A DNA stretch of 64,000 nucleotides, from the NCBI RefSeq assembly GCF_014279975.1, contig NZ_CP047936.1, positions 930,001 through 994,000 of the forward strand. Reading direction: 5' to 3'. The stretch comes from Synechococcus sp. BIOS-U3-1 (GTDB lineage: Bacteria; Cyanobacteriota; Cyanobacteriia; PCC-6307; Cyanobiaceae). Made by a program: the position numbers and the translations under genes. Below the pieces are notes generated by a model that saw only the letters and a program-made list of their open reading frames with translations, was not told the origin of the DNA and searched no databases. Positions 20,345 through 28,676 of this stretch are shown here, piece by piece. Numbering within the stretch: the first letter of the stretch is position 1; each line of letters starts with the position of its first letter.

Positions 20345-20584
20345 GTTGTTGTACTCGCGGCTTGTTGATCGCGTCGTTCGCAACCAGCCCTGTCTGCCCG
20401 CATGCAGCGTTTGCTGTTGCGGCAGGTCTTCTTTCGTTTTGAACGGCTTGTTTTTTGGGATCTCTTCAGGGCCTTGGCAAGGCTTTATGGCCTCTAAGAA
20501 GTTTGAGTGAGTAGTTTCAAGCCGTTCCGTTACTGGCCTGGGATTGATTTTGTCGCAACAAGTTCCTAGCCATTTTTCGCTGGT

Positions 20585-21055
20585 ATGAGGCAGCATGGGA
20601 CCGCTCCCATAAGTCTTTCAGTGCGTATCCCCCGTCCCAGTCTTCCGAAGGCGTTCAGAACTGCTCTGCTCTTCGCAGTGCTTCCTCTCAATACTTCCAT
20701 TGCATTCGCTCAAGGGGCAGGTGGAGCGACAACCCCGGCCACAGCGATTGAGATCGAGCGAATGGTTTCAATCGCGTCGATCAATATGTGCATTTTGTCC
20801 AAAAGCAAGGTTCCATTCTTGACTGCGATGCAGGCGAACATGGTTCCGATGGTGAGCTACATCAAGGAAGTTAATGGTTCCAAGATTTCAGGTGTCAAGA
20901 ACGGAAAGGCTTTAACTTCTGAGGAAGTTGCGAATGGTCTGGCGATGCAATTATTGCCAGTGGTTGGAGTTCGTTGTGGCAAAGACTTGCCTCAAGATTA
21001 TAAAAAAGAAGTTACAAAAGCTGAAAAACTGTTAAAGTCTCAAGCGGGTAAATAA
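20585..21055 (+). CDS. exported protein of unknown function
   Basis: A 156-residue protein. The N-terminal signal peptide is FRTALLFAVLPLNTSIAFAQ-GAGG, so cleavage after AFAQ or nearby is likely. The mature part has two Cys (SINMCILSKSK and GVRCGKDLP), which could form one disulfide, and a Lys-rich tail. No family is recognised with confidence. It is probably periplasmic. The 240-base stretch before it (20345-20584) holds one bulged hairpin (20394-20425) and a possible 31-codon ORF at 20402. A strong terminator-like hairpin follows the gene. Confidence 0.6.
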   Translation: MRQHGTAPISLSVRIPRPSLPKAFRTALLFAVLPLNTSIAFAQGAGGATTPATAIEIERMVSIASINMCILSKSKVPFLTAMQANMVPMVSYIKEVNGSKISGVKNGKALTSEEVANGLAMQLLPVVGVRCGKDLPQDYKKEVTKAEKLLKSQAGK

Positions 21056-21061
21056 TTATTT

Positions 21062-21106
21062 AGTCATCTGATCTGTTTCAACGCATATCGTTCAGGTCAG
21101 ATGACT
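21062..21106 (+). terminator. hairpin terminator after the 20585 gene
   Basis: AGTCATCTGATCTG (21062-21075) and CAGGTCAGATGACT (21093-21106) form a 14-pair stem with one G-U pair and a 17-base loop, seven bases after the stop codon. The following tract TTGTTTGAGTTGT is T-rich but interrupted, so termination efficiency is uncertain. Confidence 0.6.
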
Positions 21107-21140
21107 TGTTTGAGTTGTATCAGGAGTAAATACGTTTCAG

Positions 21141-21425
21141 CTATCTTGCTTTGCTTATTAAGATAGTTTCTATATCGTATTGCAAGGCACGATAGAATTT
21201 TGGTTTGAAGTTTCGCGCTTCTGACCCTGGAATGAACGCTGAGTTGCGTTGTTTAGCCTGTTCTGCAGTGAGAGCTTGCATCAGCAAGGGTTCGTCGCAT
21301 TGAGATCTGTTGGCAGTCATTGATTCGGTGGCATTGATTTTGACTGCGCCATTCATTGTTGGAGCGCAGGCGTCCATGGATTGGTGAGGTTTTCCCTCTC
21401 GCCATTTGTTGACCGAGCGAGCCAA
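21141..21425 (-). CDS. possible small hypothetical protein
   Basis: A 94-residue frame, hydrophilic, with three possible ATG starts. The C-terminal FYRALQYDIETILISKAR looks protein-like, but there is no recognisable family. It lies between a terminator and the divergent pepN promoter, and no ribosome-binding site stands out. It may be a chance frame. Confidence 0.35.
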   Translation of the reverse strand: MARSVNKWREGKPHQSMDACAPTMNGAVKINATESMTANRSQCDEPLLMQALTAEQAKQRNSAFIPGSEARNFKPKFYRALQYDIETILISKAR

Positions 21426-21448
21426 GATTAGGGGAGATTGAGCTGTTC

Positions 21449-24109
21449 ATGGTTTCCACCTCATCCTCTGAGTCGACCATCAACTGGGCTGGGGTTGCTC
21501 CACCCAAGCGTTTGTCTGACTACCGGCCTTTCCCCTTTGCTATTCCCAGGGTTGAGCTGAATGTGGTGGTGCATCAGCCTGATTCAGTTTTAGTCACAGC
21601 CGATCTTCATCTCGAACCTTGCGATTTGAAGGCGTCGACTCCGTTGATTTTGTGCGGAGTCGATTTGGAGTTGATTTCAATTTCTCTTGATGGGCATCTT
21701 TTGGAGACAAGTTCATACCGCTTGAGTGGTGAGCTGCTGGAAATATTTGAACCCCCTACTAACGCTTTTACGTTAACGACAGTTTGTCGCTTAGATCCTC
21801 AGGCCAATACTTCACTAGAAGGCTTGTATGAAAGCGGTGGAATGCTCACAACTCAATGTGAGGCTGAAGGGTTTCGACGTATCACATTTCATCCAGACCG
21901 TCCGGATGTTCTGAGTCGCTACCGGGTTCGGATTGAGGCGGATCGGGAACGTTTTCCAGTGTTGCTGTCGAACGGAAATGAAATCAGTGCTTCTGCTCTG
22001 GAAGACGATGCATCACGTCATGAGGTTGTCTGGGAAGATCCCTTTCCGAAGCCCTCCTATCTGTTTGCTCTCGTGGCGGGTGACTTGCGCGAGATCAGGG
22101 ACCACTATCGAACCGCTTCTGGGCGTGAAGTGACGTTGCGTTTGCACGTTGAGGCAGGCGATGAGCCCTTCACAGCCCATGCCATGGCGTCTTTGAAGCG
22201 TTCCATGGAATGGGATGAGTCCGTCTATGGACTCGAGTACGACCTTGATGAGTTCAATACCGTCGCCGTCCGCCACTTCAATATGGGCGCAATGGAGAAT
22301 AAAAGTCTGAACATCTTCAACTCCAAATTGGTTCTCGCTGATGCTGAATCTGCAACAGATGGGGAATTAGAGCGGATTGAAAGTGTTGTTGGGCATGAGT
22401 ATTTTCATAACTGGTCTGGTAATCGAATCACCTGCCGCGATTGGTTTCAGTTGTCGCTGAAAGAAGGTCTCACAGTGTTTCGCGACCAGTGCTTTACCGC
22501 TGATCTTCATTCCGAACCTTTAAAGCGAATTGAAGATGCAGAGATGCTTCGCAATACGCAGTTCCGTGAGGATGCAGGACCCACAGCCCATCCAGTGAAG
22601 CCGGACTCTTATCAGGCCATTGATAATTTCTACACAACCACCATTTATGAAAAAGGGGCGGAACTGATTCGTATGTTGCGGACCTTATTGGGGTCGGAAC
22701 GTTTCATGCGCGGTATGAGCTTGTTTTTCAAGCGACACGACGGAGAAGCTGCCACAACCGAGGATTTTGTTGCCGCGATTGTGGATGGTGCCGGAGCCGA
22801 TGGTCAGCCCCTCGGATTTGATGTCGATCAATTCCGGCTCTGGTACCACCAGGCTGGAACACCGCATATCAATGTTCAATCCCTCTGGGATGGCGATGCC
22901 GGACGCCTGAGCTTGACGTTGAAGCAGTCCACCGCGCCCACTCCAGGGCAGGAACGGAAGCAAGCATTGGTGATTCCTGTTCTTTGGTCTGTTTTGCAAC
23001 CCGGTGGATCTGCCGGAGAGGAAAGGCTGTTGGTGCTCGATCAGGAGGAAAAGACCGTCGTCCTGGATGGGTTGCCCCCTGTTGCACAACCTCCGGTCGT
23101 TTCCTTGTTCCGACGTTTTTCAGCTCCGGTGACCTGGGATGCAGGCCAGACCGTCGACGATCTGTTTGCCCTGTTTGCTGGTGATAACGATGCCTTTGCC
23201 CGCTGGGATGCCGGCCAGCAGCTCTGGAAGCGGCTGATCCTTGCTCGTGCTGCGGGATCACTTGAGTCAGAGCTGGAGTCAAGGATGTTGGATGCCCTTC
23301 GCCAGTTGCTTGCAGGCAGTGGAGAACAGGACCCAGCAGTGTTGGCAACTCTCTTGTTTTTCCCTGGTGCAGCAGAACTTGAGTCGCTGCAGAGGGAAGC
23401 CGACCCACCTGCGCTGGAGCGGGCGGTGTGTGAACTGAGAGAGCAGCTCGGATCTCAACTGGCATCTTTGTTGAGATCCAGGCTTGATGGCGTTGCATCC
23501 AGCTTGGACAAGGCCTGGCCAGCTGGACAGGGTGAGCGTCAGCTCACAGGTTTGATCTGGAGCTGGCTCGCTGCAGCCGGTGATTCAAGGGCGCGCTCCG
23601 ATGCCGCTCATGCGGTGCAAGGCCCCTCAATGTCGTTGGCACGTCAGGGACTGCGGGCGCTGCAGCCGATTGAGTGTGTCGAGCGCGATCAGGCTCTGCA
23701 GTCGTTTCACGATCGCTGGCAAGACCGTCCGGTAATTTTCGACACCTGGTTCTCTCTGGAAGCTTCAACACCGCGCGCCGATGCCCTCGAGAGGGTTACC
23801 GCGTTGTTGGAACATCCCCGTTATGACCCGATGGCGCCGAATTCAGTGCGTGCTGTTTTAGGTGGGCTCGTGGGCAATCCACGTGTCTTTCATGCTCTTG
23901 ATGGCAGCGGTTATCAGTTCATGGCTGAGCAGATCATCGCTGTGGATCAGCGCAATGCCATCACAGCGTCGCGGCTCGCCAAAGTCTTCAGTCGTTGGCG
24001 CACCTATGGCAGCGAGCGTCAGGCTGCCGTGAAGCGGGCATTGTCAACACTGGCTTCTGCAGATCTATCGACCAACACCCGTGAAGTGGTGACGCTGATG
24101 GAAGCATGA
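21449..24109 (+). CDS. pepN: aminopeptidase N
   Basis: An 886-residue M1-family zinc aminopeptidase of the E. coli PepN type. The substrate-amine motif is GAMENKSLNIFN (near residue 280) and the zinc site HEYFHNWSGNRITCRDW is at about 316-332, with the third ligand Glu in LKEGLTVFRDQ. The N-terminal beta-domain (RLSDYRPFPFAIPRVELNV...) and long C-terminal helical domain are present at the expected length. It removes N-terminal residues from peptides in the cytoplasm as part of protein turnover. Confidence 0.96.
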   Translation: MVSTSSSESTINWAGVAPPKRLSDYRPFPFAIPRVELNVVVHQPDSVLVTADLHLEPCDLKASTPLILCGVDLELISISLDGHLLETSSYRLSGELLEIFEPPTNAFTLTTVCRLDPQANTSLEGLYESGGMLTTQCEAEGFRRITFHPDRPDVLSRYRVRIEADRERFPVLLSNGNEISASALEDDASRHEVVWEDPFPKPSYLFALVAGDLREIRDHYRTASGREVTLRLHVEAGDEPFTAHAMASLKRSMEWDESVYGLEYDLDEFNTVAVRHFNMGAMENKSLNIFNSKLVLADAESATDGELERIESVVGHEYFHNWSGNRITCRDWFQLSLKEGLTVFRDQCFTADLHSEPLKRIEDAEMLRNTQFREDAGPTAHPVKPDSYQAIDNFYTTTIYEKGAELIRMLRTLLGSERFMRGMSLFFKRHDGEAATTEDFVAAIVDGAGADGQPLGFDVDQFRLWYHQAGTPHINVQSLWDGDAGRLSLTLKQSTAPTPGQERKQALVIPVLWSVLQPGGSAGEERLLVLDQEEKTVVLDGLPPVAQPPVVSLFRRFSAPVTWDAGQTVDDLFALFAGDNDAFARWDAGQQLWKRLILARAAGSLESELESRMLDALRQLLAGSGEQDPAVLATLLFFPGAAELESLQREADPPALERAVCELREQLGSQLASLLRSRLDGVASSLDKAWPAGQGERQLTGLIWSWLAAAGDSRARSDAAHAVQGPSMSLARQGLRALQPIECVERDQALQSFHDRWQDRPVIFDTWFSLEASTPRADALERVTALLEHPRYDPMAPNSVRAVLGGLVGNPRVFHALDGSGYQFMAEQIIAVDQRNAITASRLAKVFSRWRTYGSERQAAVKRALSTLASADLSTNTREVVTLMEA

Positions 24110-24207
24110 GCCAGGAACCACTTGCTTGGAGGCAGATTGTGGATTTTGGGCAAGGTCAATTCAATTCAAGCTTGTGTTGATCTGCAGCACTCTTGACCCT
24201 TGTAAAT

Positions 24208-24242
24208 CCCGCTACAGCGGTCTGTTTTGAATCTGTAGCGGG
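24208..24242. repeat. perfect 10-bp inverted repeat in pepN 3' region
   Basis: CCCGCTACAG (24208-24217) and CTGTAGCGGG (24233-24242) with a 15-base loop can form a strong hairpin about 100 bases after the pepN stop. No T-run follows on either strand, so it is not a classic terminator. It could be a processing or attenuator structure, or the scar of an element. The rest of the 24110-24392 gap contains a GT-rich stretch (GTTGTGGGTTGTTGGTTGTG) and nothing else that I can name. Confidence 0.5.
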
Positions 24243-24392
24243 CTCCCTTGATTGCACAGTTCAGAAGAAAGCCAAGGTTGTGGGTTGTTGGTTGTGGGTT
24301 TTGGGTATCTCATGACCGAAGCGTTACGCCCTGTGAAACTCGATTGACCCGAGAATCCCGCTCTCTAAGTTGCAGTCACTCGCGAAGGAGGA

Positions 24393-24566
24393 ATGAGCAG
24401 CGAAGTTCTGGAGAATCTCCTCAAGAAAGACATCTATGAAGACACCTGGGAATGGTGGAAAGCGCATCTCTATTTTTTAAGGGAAGACAAAGACTTTCAT
24501 GAGGCGGAAGCTGTCTTCAAGGAGTTCAGTATGTATAGAAGCAGGTCTTGCGGAATTGATTCTTAG
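24393..24566 (+). CDS. small ORF, 57 residues
   Basis: An uninterrupted frame ATG (24393) to TAG (24564-24566): MSSEVLENLLKKDIYEDTWE, then WWKAHLYFLREDKDFHEAEA, then VFKEFSMYRSRSCGIDS. It is acidic, Trp-rich and predicted helical, and reads like a genuine soluble small protein. A strong Shine-Dalgarno-like AAGGAGG is at 24385-24391, but only one base from the ATG, which is closer than usual. It stands alone in an accessory-looking patch next to the paralog pair at 24628-25728. Function unknown. Confidence 0.5.
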   Translation: MSSEVLENLLKKDIYEDTWEWWKAHLYFLREDKDFHEAEAVFKEFSMYRSRSCGIDS

Positions 24567-24627
24567 CTCAAAATAGACCGGAATCATTGTTTAGATTATT
24601 GTCTGACCATCTTGTTTCTCGTGCTAA

Positions 24628-25140
24628 TCAGCTAAGCAGAGATTTGATGTTGCTCTCAAATGTGAGGATGCTATGTGTTTGGCCTTCTTTTCCTGGTAGC
24701 AGTGCGATTGCACTGACCGCCTTTGGGAAAGCAGCTTGACTTCTAGACACAAATGAGCAGAGATCATCGGCAGACCAAAGGCCTTTAATTCCGGTTCGAC
24801 GTTCCTCAATCAGCTGTTCGTAGGCTTCATTAAAACGTTTGGCGCGCTCCTCATCGCCATTGAGCATTGCGGCGAAGGCCACTTCAGGACTTTTCTCTGA
24901 GGCGATCCGAAGCCATTCTTTGACTTCGGGGCTATCGATTGCGGCGGATGTCGGTACCAGGTTGCCAATGCTTCCAACGCCGACTACTACCGCTTTGATC
25001 TCATCCGAACGACCATCGAGAACAACGCAAGGACAGGAAAAATCCCATGCTTCAAGAGCGCTGAGTTTGTTGGCTGCTTCTACGAAAGTTTCTCGGCACT
25101 CAGACACCAATACGTCTAGACGGGCTCGATTCGATGACAT
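24628..25140 (-). CDS. unknown protein, paralog 1 of a tandem pair
   Basis: A 170-residue soluble protein. It shares layout and short motifs with the next gene: an N-terminal helix, then AWDFSCPCVVLDGRSDEIKAV (compare AWDLQCPVVVIDAREHPKRV), a middle block with IDSPEVKEWLR (compare IDNPLLRSFLR), a helix with EERAKRFNEAYEQL-EERR-G (compare EQFSMLWDRYADERHRHG), and the ending HSILTFESNIKSLLS (compare HSVLTFSVDSSWLS). Both contain W and F/L residues at the same places before the end. The pair is probably a local duplication. No known family is recognised. Confidence 0.6.
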   Translation of the reverse strand: MSSNRARLDVLVSECRETFVEAANKLSALEAWDFSCPCVVLDGRSDEIKAVVVGVGSIGNLVPTSAAIDSPEVKEWLRIASEKSPEVAFAAMLNGDEERAKRFNEAYEQLIEERRTGIKGLWSADDLCSFVSRSQAAFPKAVSAIALLPGKEGQTHSILTFESNIKSLLS

Positions 25141-25221
25141 GCGCGTTTTTGGTTAGATCCCAGTTGGACAAGGTTGTTCAATTCTCTCCAAAAATCATTC
25201 AGTGTTGTGGATATACCTGTT

Positions 25222-25728
25222 TCAAGACAGCCAGCTGGAATCGACCGAAAACGTGAGAACGCTGTGATCCTCTGTCTCGCTCCCTTCCGTGATGGCGATG
25301 CAGGCAATCTCTCCTTGTTCGAAACACTGCTTGGACTTGAGTGCAAATTTGGCTGCCTCGGAATAGGACCAAACAGCGAGTCCATGCCGATGACGTTCAT
25401 CGGCATACCGATCCCAGAGCATGGAGAATTGCTCTGCTTCCGGTCCATTCGTGAATTCATCAAAAGCCTCTTCGTCGCCAACTTCCTTGGTACGCCTTAA
25501 AAATGAGCGTAGAAGTGGATTGTCGATCACATTGCTTGTCGTGATGGTTCCTGTCAGACCTCGCACTGAAGTCTTCAGAACTCGCTTGGGGTGTTCTCGG
25601 GCATCAATGACAACGACAGGGCACTGCAGATCCCAAGCCGCTCTGTTCCTCAGTTCCCTCGCAGCATCAGACATCTCCTCGCGAAGCTCGCTGATGAGTT
25701 TGCGAACAATGAGGGTCGGATCCTTCAT
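25222..25728 (-). CDS. unknown protein, paralog 2 of a tandem pair
   Basis: A 168-residue soluble protein starting MKDPTLIVRKLISELREEM. It is homologous by eye along its length with the downstream gene (24628-25140), with conserved AWD-x-x-CP-VV-D, ID-P-x-x-x-x-x-LR, a charged helix, W-S-x-x-x, a cysteine-poor core, and the end HS-LTF. The two are 81 bases apart on the same strand, and this one is upstream and probably transcribed first. The strongly diverged sequences suggest an old duplication with separate roles. Confidence 0.6.
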   Translation of the reverse strand: MKDPTLIVRKLISELREEMSDAARELRNRAAWDLQCPVVVIDAREHPKRVLKTSVRGLTGTITTSNVIDNPLLRSFLRRTKEVGDEEAFDEFTNGPEAEQFSMLWDRYADERHRHGLAVWSYSEAAKFALKSKQCFEQGEIACIAITEGSETEDHSVLTFSVDSSWLS

Positions 25729-25895
25729 TGTTTGAATTTAGAGCGTTCACCGGCCAGAAAGACAGTTCGGGCTTGTCTTCAACTGATCACACCTCTTCAG
25801 CTCAGCGGTCCAGTTTCGTAGAAGAGGATATTCAGACCAGCTCAATGATCAAAATTCGCGATTAATATAATTAATTGAATGGAACTTCTGGTGGG

Positions 25896-27050
25896 TTAGT
25901 GCATGGCTCCAAGCTTTTTAAATTCTTGCTTTCGGAATTGTGCCCCTTCAGGCCCTGCATGTTGTCCCCATAAGCCTTCCCAGTAAAAGTAAATCACTCC
26001 ATAGCCCTGCTCATTGCTGAGCCGCTTCTTTTCTGCAAGGACAGGGATTGGTGTGGTTCTTTTTCCGAAACCAGCTAGAACTCCAATCTGTACAGGTAAT
26101 CCCCACTGACGCGCTTTGCGCAATGCGGGTTGATTGAGATCTTTGGCAAACCCCTTGAGTGAATAGGCATAGTTCTGTACGACAAGATCATCAATGAGTT
26201 CTCCGACCGCCCAAAGTTCCCAGTCCTGCAGCCAGTGGTTGTAAGCAAATCGAAAAGGTCCGGGCGAAAGGCTGATGCGTTTCGGCAGTGATTCCTTCTC
26301 TAAACGTTCTCTCAGTTCTCTTAATAGGCCTGTCAGCTGACGACGTCTCCAGGTCATCCAGTAGCGATTGGTGTGATCCTTTGGAGGTGGTGCACCGGTC
26401 TGCGTTTCATACAACGCGGAGGTGTAAGGGTCATATCCCAGTTTTACCGGCCACGCGAAGTGGTCATCCAACTGCAGTCCATCCATTCGGCAGCGTTTCA
26501 TCACCTCCACCACCAGGCCGATGAAACGTTTGCGCACTCCGGGATGAGCTGGGTTAAGCCAAACCATTTTTTTGCCATGCATGGTCATGACGGTGTTGCC
26601 GTCTGCACGAGCTAGAACCCACTCAGGCTGCTGACGCACGATCGCCGAATCGGCGGGTTCCATCAGTCCATATTCAAACCATGGGATCACTTTCATCCCG
26701 CGTTGACGAGCCTGTTGAGTCAGCGTGCAGATAGGATCGAGCTGAAGCCCGGCTTTTTTCAACGCCGGTTCAACCGGTGCGAAACGACTGCGATGAAAGG
26801 TTGTGCCGCGACTCCACACATTGGGATAGATGGCATTGAAGCCTGCAGCTTTCAGCTCATCCATCGCCCGGATCAGACGTTGACGGTCGTAGTACAGACG
26901 GCTTGGACTGTTGGTCAGCCACACCCCCAGTGTGCGTTTGGGCTGAACGGAGGGCAGCTGCGCTGATGCCGGAGCTGCAATGCAGAGGCTCAGTAATCCA
27001 GCCAACACGCCTGAGCGATTCCGGAGGAGTTGCTCTTGTGCTCTGGTCAC
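25896..27050 (-). CDS. glycosyl hydrolase-like 10 (GHL10) family exported protein
   Basis: About 384 residues from the GTG at 27050, just after the prs stop; an upstream ATG at 27089 would overlap prs. A signal peptide GVLAGLLSLCIAAPASAQ is followed by RTLGVWLTNSPSRLYYDRQRL, FNAIYPNVWSRGTTFHRS, VIPWFEYGLM, DGLQLDDHFAWP and LIDDLVVQNYAYSLKGF, which match the GHL10 (DUF187/YddW-like) TIM-barrel family. It probably cleaves a glycan in the periplasm or cell wall. DD in the QLDDH motif could be catalytic, which is family inference. It is likely co-transcribed with prs. Confidence 0.85.
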   Translation of the reverse strand: MTRAQEQLLRNRSGVLAGLLSLCIAAPASAQLPSVQPKRTLGVWLTNSPSRLYYDRQRLIRAMDELKAAGFNAIYPNVWSRGTTFHRSRFAPVEPALKKAGLQLDPICTLTQQARQRGMKVIPWFEYGLMEPADSAIVRQQPEWVLARADGNTVMTMHGKKMVWLNPAHPGVRKRFIGLVVEVMKRCRMDGLQLDDHFAWPVKLGYDPYTSALYETQTGAPPPKDHTNRYWMTWRRRQLTGLLRELRERLEKESLPKRISLSPGPFRFAYNHWLQDWELWAVGELIDDLVVQNYAYSLKGFAKDLNQPALRKARQWGLPVQIGVLAGFGKRTTPIPVLAEKKRLSNEQGYGVIYFYWEGLWGQHAGPEGAQFRKQEFKKLGAMH

Positions 27051-27054
27051 GGGT

Positions 27055-28050
27055 TCAGCGGAACATCGAGCTGACGGAGCTCTCCTCATGAATCCGCCAG
27101 ATTGCCTCGCCCAGCATGTTGGCCACAGAGAGTACCTGGAGCTGCGGGAACACGCGGTCTGAAGGGATTGGAATCGAGTTGGTTACCACCACCTGTTCAA
27201 ACAGACCGTCTGCCGAGAGGCGCTCTGCCGCAGGTGGGGAGAACACGGCATGGGTGGCGCAGGCGATCACCCGACTCGCCCCCTTCTCACGCAGCAGGCG
27301 TGCACCGGCGCAAATTGTGCCGCCGGTGTCGATCATGTCGTCGATGAGGATGGCGGTTTTGTTCTGCACATCGCCAATCACGGTGAGGCTTTCGGCCATG
27401 TTGTGACCTGTGCGCCGTTTGTCGATGATGGCCAAAGGCGCATCATTCATCTGCTTGGCAAAGGCTCTGGCGCGAGCGACACCTCCCACGTCGGGAGAGA
27501 CCACCACCACCTCTCCCAGGTCTTGATCCGATAAGTAGTCCACAAGGACCGGAGAGCCGTAGATGTGATCGCAGGGAATGTCGAAGTAGCCCTGGATCTG
27601 GGCGGAATGGAGATCCATCGCCAGCACTCGATCAACACCGGAGGTCACCAGCAGATTGGCGGTCAGCTTCGCGGTGATCGATTCGCGGCCTGCTGTTTTG
27701 CGGTCCGCCCTGGCATAGCCGTAATAGGGCACAACAGCGGTGACCTGTCTGGCGGAGGCGCGTCGACAGGCATCCACCATGATCAGTAGCTCCATCAGGT
27801 GATCGTTCACAGGAGCGCAGGTGGGCTGGATCAGGAAAACGTCGCAGCCGCGGATGGATTCCTGAATCTGCACATAGAGCTCGCCGTCGGCGAAGCGTTT
27901 ACAGACTCTTGGACCATCTGGTACTCCCAGGTAGGCGGCGATTTCACGCGACAGGGCTGGGTTGGAGGTGCCGGTGAAAAGTCGCAGACGCCTGGTGTCG
28001 TGCTGAATCTTTTCCTGTTCGGCGCGGGCTGCAGTCAGGAATCCGGTCAC
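27055..28050 (-). CDS. prs: ribose-phosphate pyrophosphokinase
   Basis: About 331 residues from the GTG at 28050 (MTGFLTAARAEQEKIQHDTRRLRLFTG), chosen because cyanobacterial PRPP synthases begin near here; the frame is open to 28107. Motifs are FADGELYVQIQESIRGCDVFL, VVPYYGYARADRK (ATP), the flexible loop DKRRTGHN and the PRPP-binding VILIDDMIDTGGT block (here ILIDDMIDTGGT). It makes phosphoribosyl pyrophosphate for nucleotide, His and Trp synthesis from ribose 5-phosphate and ATP. Confidence 0.95.
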   Translation of the reverse strand: MTGFLTAARAEQEKIQHDTRRLRLFTGTSNPALSREIAAYLGVPDGPRVCKRFADGELYVQIQESIRGCDVFLIQPTCAPVNDHLMELLIMVDACRRASARQVTAVVPYYGYARADRKTAGRESITAKLTANLLVTSGVDRVLAMDLHSAQIQGYFDIPCDHIYGSPVLVDYLSDQDLGEVVVVSPDVGGVARARAFAKQMNDAPLAIIDKRRTGHNMAESLTVIGDVQNKTAILIDDMIDTGGTICAGARLLREKGASRVIACATHAVFSPPAAERLSADGLFEQVVVTNSIPIPSDRVFPQLQVLSVANMLGEAIWRIHEESSVSSMFR

Positions 28051-28145
28051 GATGCCCGCGAACGAGAAACTGGTTGTCCGATCGTAGTGGTGCATGGTCC
28101 CGTTCACCCTGTCGTTTCGTGAACTGGTCCTCTTAACGTTCCAGG

Positions 28146-28676
28146 ATGTCTCAGAACCTTTTGGTTGTTATCGGCGCTGGTGCTTTGCCAGAACTGCAGA
28201 TGGCCGCAGCCTCTCGCTCCCTTGCATCCGAGTTCCGAGCTGTTTATCTGGAGGAAGGTTGCGAACGTTCTCCAAATCCACTGCTGAGCAAAATCAGTGC
28301 AGAGATCAGTGATTCCGACGCATTGACCTTGTTGAGATTGAGCGGTGATGTCGGCGTGGACGAAAGCGGTGAGGGCAGTTGGATAGAAGCTCTTGCTGCC
28401 TGGCGAGTTCCGGTTTTGATGTTGGCGCAGCCTCGAACTGATGGTCGTTTTGGTGGAATCGTTCCAGCATCTGTGGCTTTCGCCCGAGCGCTCAATCTCT
28501 CCCTTCTGGGACTCGTGCAACTCGGCGGTGAGTGGGATGCCCCTGCACGACGCACCGATGGTCTCCCATGGTGTGGATGCCTGCAGGGTCCTGATGATGA
28601 CCCGAGAGGGTTGATCAGTTGTCTGCAGCATCGCCAGGGGGTGCTGGCCAGAGGGGAAGCTGCTGGTTCGGTTTGA
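28146..28676 (+). CDS. hypothetical protein with BioD/cobyrinate synthase-like C-terminal pattern
   Basis: A 176-residue protein starting MSQNLLVVIGAGALPELQ. The central part has WRVPVLMLAQP, then VPASVAFARALNLSLLGLVQLGGEW and RRTDGLPWCGCLQG, which resembles the later half of dethiobiotin synthase-like P-loop enzymes. There is no Walker A loop, so it is not itself such an ATPase. Soluble, Cys-containing end. Function unknown. Its last 62 bases overlap the convergent LCP gene. Confidence 0.6.
   Translation: MSQNLLVVIGAGALPELQMAAASRSLASEFRAVYLEEGCERSPNPLLSKISAEISDSDALTLLRLSGDVGVDESGEGSWIEALAAWRVPVLMLAQPRTDGRFGGIVPASVAFARALNLSLLGLVQLGGEWDAPARRTDGLPWCGCLQGPDDDPRGLISCLQHRQGVLARGEAAGSV

Noticed and set aside
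22869-23498. Long minus-strand frame of 209 codons inside pepN
   Set aside because: Low-complexity Pro/Arg/Gln composition, and it is a shadow of the strong pepN coding frame.
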